A DNA stretch of 7,075 nt from Hungateiclostridiaceae bacterium UBA3934. Its GTDB lineage: Bacteria; Bacillota; Clostridia; Acetivibrionales; DTU013. Position numbers and translations under genes: made by a program. This document shows positions 5,887 to 7,075 of this stretch, in pieces. Each line of letters starts with the position of its first letter. Position 1 is the stretch's first letter. The notes under the pieces were generated by a model, which saw only the letters and a program-made list of their open reading frames with translations, made no database searches and was not told the origin of the DNA. The stretch is taken from NCBI GenBank assembly GCA_002385815.1, contig DGEE01000142.1:1-7075 (forward strand). Reading direction: 5' to 3'.

Positions 5887-6133
5887 GGCGGGAAGAACAT
5901 ATGCTTTGATAAGAAAATCAGAAAATAAAGTATAATATAGAAATATTCAGTATATAATATTTACATAAACAAATATTCATTGCAAAATCAGGAATATGGT
6001 ATAGAATATTTATTGCGTAATTAGTAAGGAATTCTATGTAATAGCAAAAATTTCTTCCTTTAGGCGATGAAATATATTACAATCAATAAATGAAAATGGT
6101 AGTTATACAATTAAATATAAAGGGGTAGTATGG
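5887..6133 (+). promoter_or_regulatory. AT-rich spoIIM-xerD gap with candidate xerD promoters
   Basis: This 247-base non-coding stretch has no credible gene. Two promoter-like pairs read towards xerD: TTGATA (5906-5911) with TATAAT (5931-5936) at a long 19-base spacing, and TTGCAA (5980-5985) with TAGAAT (6002-6007) at 16 bases. The 8-mer AAATATTC occurs at 5941-5948 and 5971-5978 and inverted at 6004-6011. I see no clear terminator after spoIIM. In Bacillus subtilis fur lies at this place, as I recall; it is absent here. Confidence 0.35.
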
Positions 6134-7018
6134 ATGGAAGCTTTGGTACAAGAGTTTGTTGATTTTCTCGAAAAGGATAAACGACTGTCGATGAACACGC
6201 TGCAATCTTATCGGAGAGATATCGAGCAGTATTTCTCCTATTTGCAGGAGATCAATCTGCAGAATATAGCCAATACGAACAAGACTACAGTCATTGCATA
6301 TCTGCTCTACCTGCAAAAGAAAGGGCGGGCAACTTCAACGATATCGCGAAATCTGGCTTCGATCAGATCCTTCTATCAGTACATAGCAAAAAACAAACTG
6401 ATCGACCATGATCCTACTGCGGAACTGGAATCGCCTAAAGTCGAGAAGAAGCTGCCCCAGATATTGTCTCCGGAGGAAGTGGAACTGCTGCTGGAACAGC
6501 CGCAGTGTGTGGACCTGAAGGGCTACAGGGATAAAGCGATGCTTGAGCTGTTATATGCTACCGGCATCAGAGTGTCTGAACTGATACAGCTCGATCTCGA
6601 AGATGTGGATCTGGAAATGGCTTATATCCGATGCTGCAAGGGTGCAAGGGAAAGAATGATACCAATAGGCTCCATGGCAATCAATGCATTGAAGGATTAC
6701 TTGAGCAAATCGAGACCTTTGCTGGTACAGAGCGAGGATGAAAAAGCGCTCTTTGTCAATATCAATGGAAGCAGGCTCACGAGACAGGGTTTCTGGAAGA
6801 TCATAAAGCAATACAAGAACCAGGCGAAAATAAACAAGGACATAACGCCGCACACGCTGCGTCACTCATTTGCAGCCCATCTGCTGGAAAATGGTGCGGA
6901 TCTGAGATCGATACAGGAAATGCTGGGGCATTCAGATATTTCTTCTACTCAGATATATGCCCAGATAGCCAGGAACAGGCTAAAAGAAATATACAAGAAG
7001 ACGCATCCAAGAGCATGA
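6134..7018 (+). CDS. xerD: Site-specific tyrosine recombinase XerD
   Basis: XerD works with XerC at the dif site to resolve chromosome dimers before cell division, under FtsK/SpoIIIE-type control. The 294-residue protein has the usual length. An N-terminal SAM-like core-binding domain spans about 1-100 (LSMNTLQSYRRDIEQY at 18-33; STISRNLASIRSFYQY at 68-83), and the catalytic domain spans 108-294. All catalytic residues are present: R146 (YATGIRVSEL), K169, H240 and R243 (TPHTLRHSFAAHL), H266 (MLGHSDI) and the nucleophile Y275 (STQIYAQ). The start is ATG 6134, eight bases after AGGGG (6121-6125); an ATG at 6130 is out of frame and soon stops. Linkage to nudF and spoIIM favours chromosomal XerD over a mobile-element integrase, since no attachment repeats or mobile genes are nearby. 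A distinction from XerC rests mainly on this context. Confidence 0.9.
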   Translation: MEALVQEFVDFLEKDKRLSMNTLQSYRRDIEQYFSYLQEINLQNIANTNKTTVIAYLLYLQKKGRATSTISRNLASIRSFYQYIAKNKLIDHDPTAELESPKVEKKLPQILSPEEVELLLEQPQCVDLKGYRDKAMLELLYATGIRVSELIQLDLEDVDLEMAYIRCCKGARERMIPIGSMAINALKDYLSKSRPLLVQSEDEKALFVNINGSRLTRQGFWKIIKQYKNQAKINKDITPHTLRHSFAAHLLENGADLRSIQEMLGHSDISSTQIYAQIARNRLKEIYKKTHPRA

Positions 7019-7037
7019 AAACTCAATATACCGGATC

Positions 7038-7060
7038 AAACCTGCTACGGCAGGTTTTTT
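7038..7060 (+). terminator. Rho-independent terminator after xerD
   Basis: An 8-bp stem (AAACCTGC at 7038-7045 with GCAGGTTT at 7050-7057) closes a TACG loop. Closed by a C-G pair, this is a UNCG-type extra-stable tetraloop. A run of six T follows (7055-7060), then GTTTT. It begins 20 bases after the xerD stop and should end the xerD transcript. Confidence 0.93.
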
Positions 7061-7075
7061 GTTTTGGAGAAGATA

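Noticed and set aside
5960..5968. TTTACATAA, resembling the XerD-side arm of a dif site, upstream of xerD
   Set aside because: The expected second arm at a 6-base spacing does not match, and the region is so AT-rich that a 9-base match is expected by chance.
6026..6060. AAGGAA/TTCCTT inverted repeat in the spoIIM-xerD gap
   Set aside because: Six weak base pairs over a 23-base loop in AT-rich sequence; not distinguishable from chance.
6067..6126. Tiny ATG-initiated frames (8 and 12 codons) before xerD as leader peptides
   Set aside because: No ribosome binding sites and no meaningful residue pattern.
3006..6133. tRNA gene plus a tyrosine recombinase as an integrated element
   Set aside because: The recombinase has chromosomal XerD features and sits 3 kb away beyond housekeeping genes; no repeat of the tRNA 3' end and no mobile genes are present.

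Overview
The window looks like an ordinary chromosomal stretch from an endospore-forming Firmicute, most likely of class Clostridia and of moderate GC. The support is a Ger(x)C-type germinant receptor subunit, a SpoIIM engulfment protein, strong AGGAGG/GGGGG-type ribosome binding sites, frequent AGG and ATA codons, and the linkage nudF - spoIIM - xerD. As I recall it, Bacillus subtilis has the same linkage with fur added between spoIIM and xerD. I cannot name the species from sequence alone.

Region 1 (1-2925, all + strand) is sporulation/envelope-flavoured. It opens with the C-terminal half of a Ger(x)C germinant-receptor lipoprotein. A 58-residue protein with two membrane segments follows; it resembles the small D subunits known beside GerA-type operons. 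An inverted repeat pairs the gerC stop-codon region with part of the small gene's ribosome binding site, which suggests translational coupling. Next come an unrecognised lipoprotein with two DxDxDG calcium-type loops and an uncertain start, and a six-segment membrane protein resembling the YjdF/DUF2238 family with an Ala/charge-rich tail.

Region 2 (2926-3291) holds a perfect 17-bp hairpin between convergent genes, a tRNA-Trp(CCA) on the minus strand with its own promoter and a structured 5' leader, and the divergent control region of the next operon.

Region 3 (3292-5158, + strand) is a tight housekeeping operon: proC (last step of proline synthesis), rnhA (RNase HI) and nudF (ADP-ribose pyrophosphatase), with gaps of a few bases or an ATGA overlap.

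Region 4 (5159-7075, + strand) has a 14-bp AT-rich hairpin that may end the proC operon and that overlaps a possible sigma-E promoter. After it come spoIIM (septal peptidoglycan remodelling during engulfment), a 247-base AT-rich gap with candidate promoters, and xerD (chromosome dimer resolution). A clear rho-independent terminator with a UACG tetraloop closes the window.

I found no CRISPR array, insertion sequence, prophage or defence system. The points most worth a second look are the small Ger-associated protein and its stop/RBS hairpin, the lipoprotein of unknown function with its odd start, and the overlapping terminator/promoter ahead of spoIIM.
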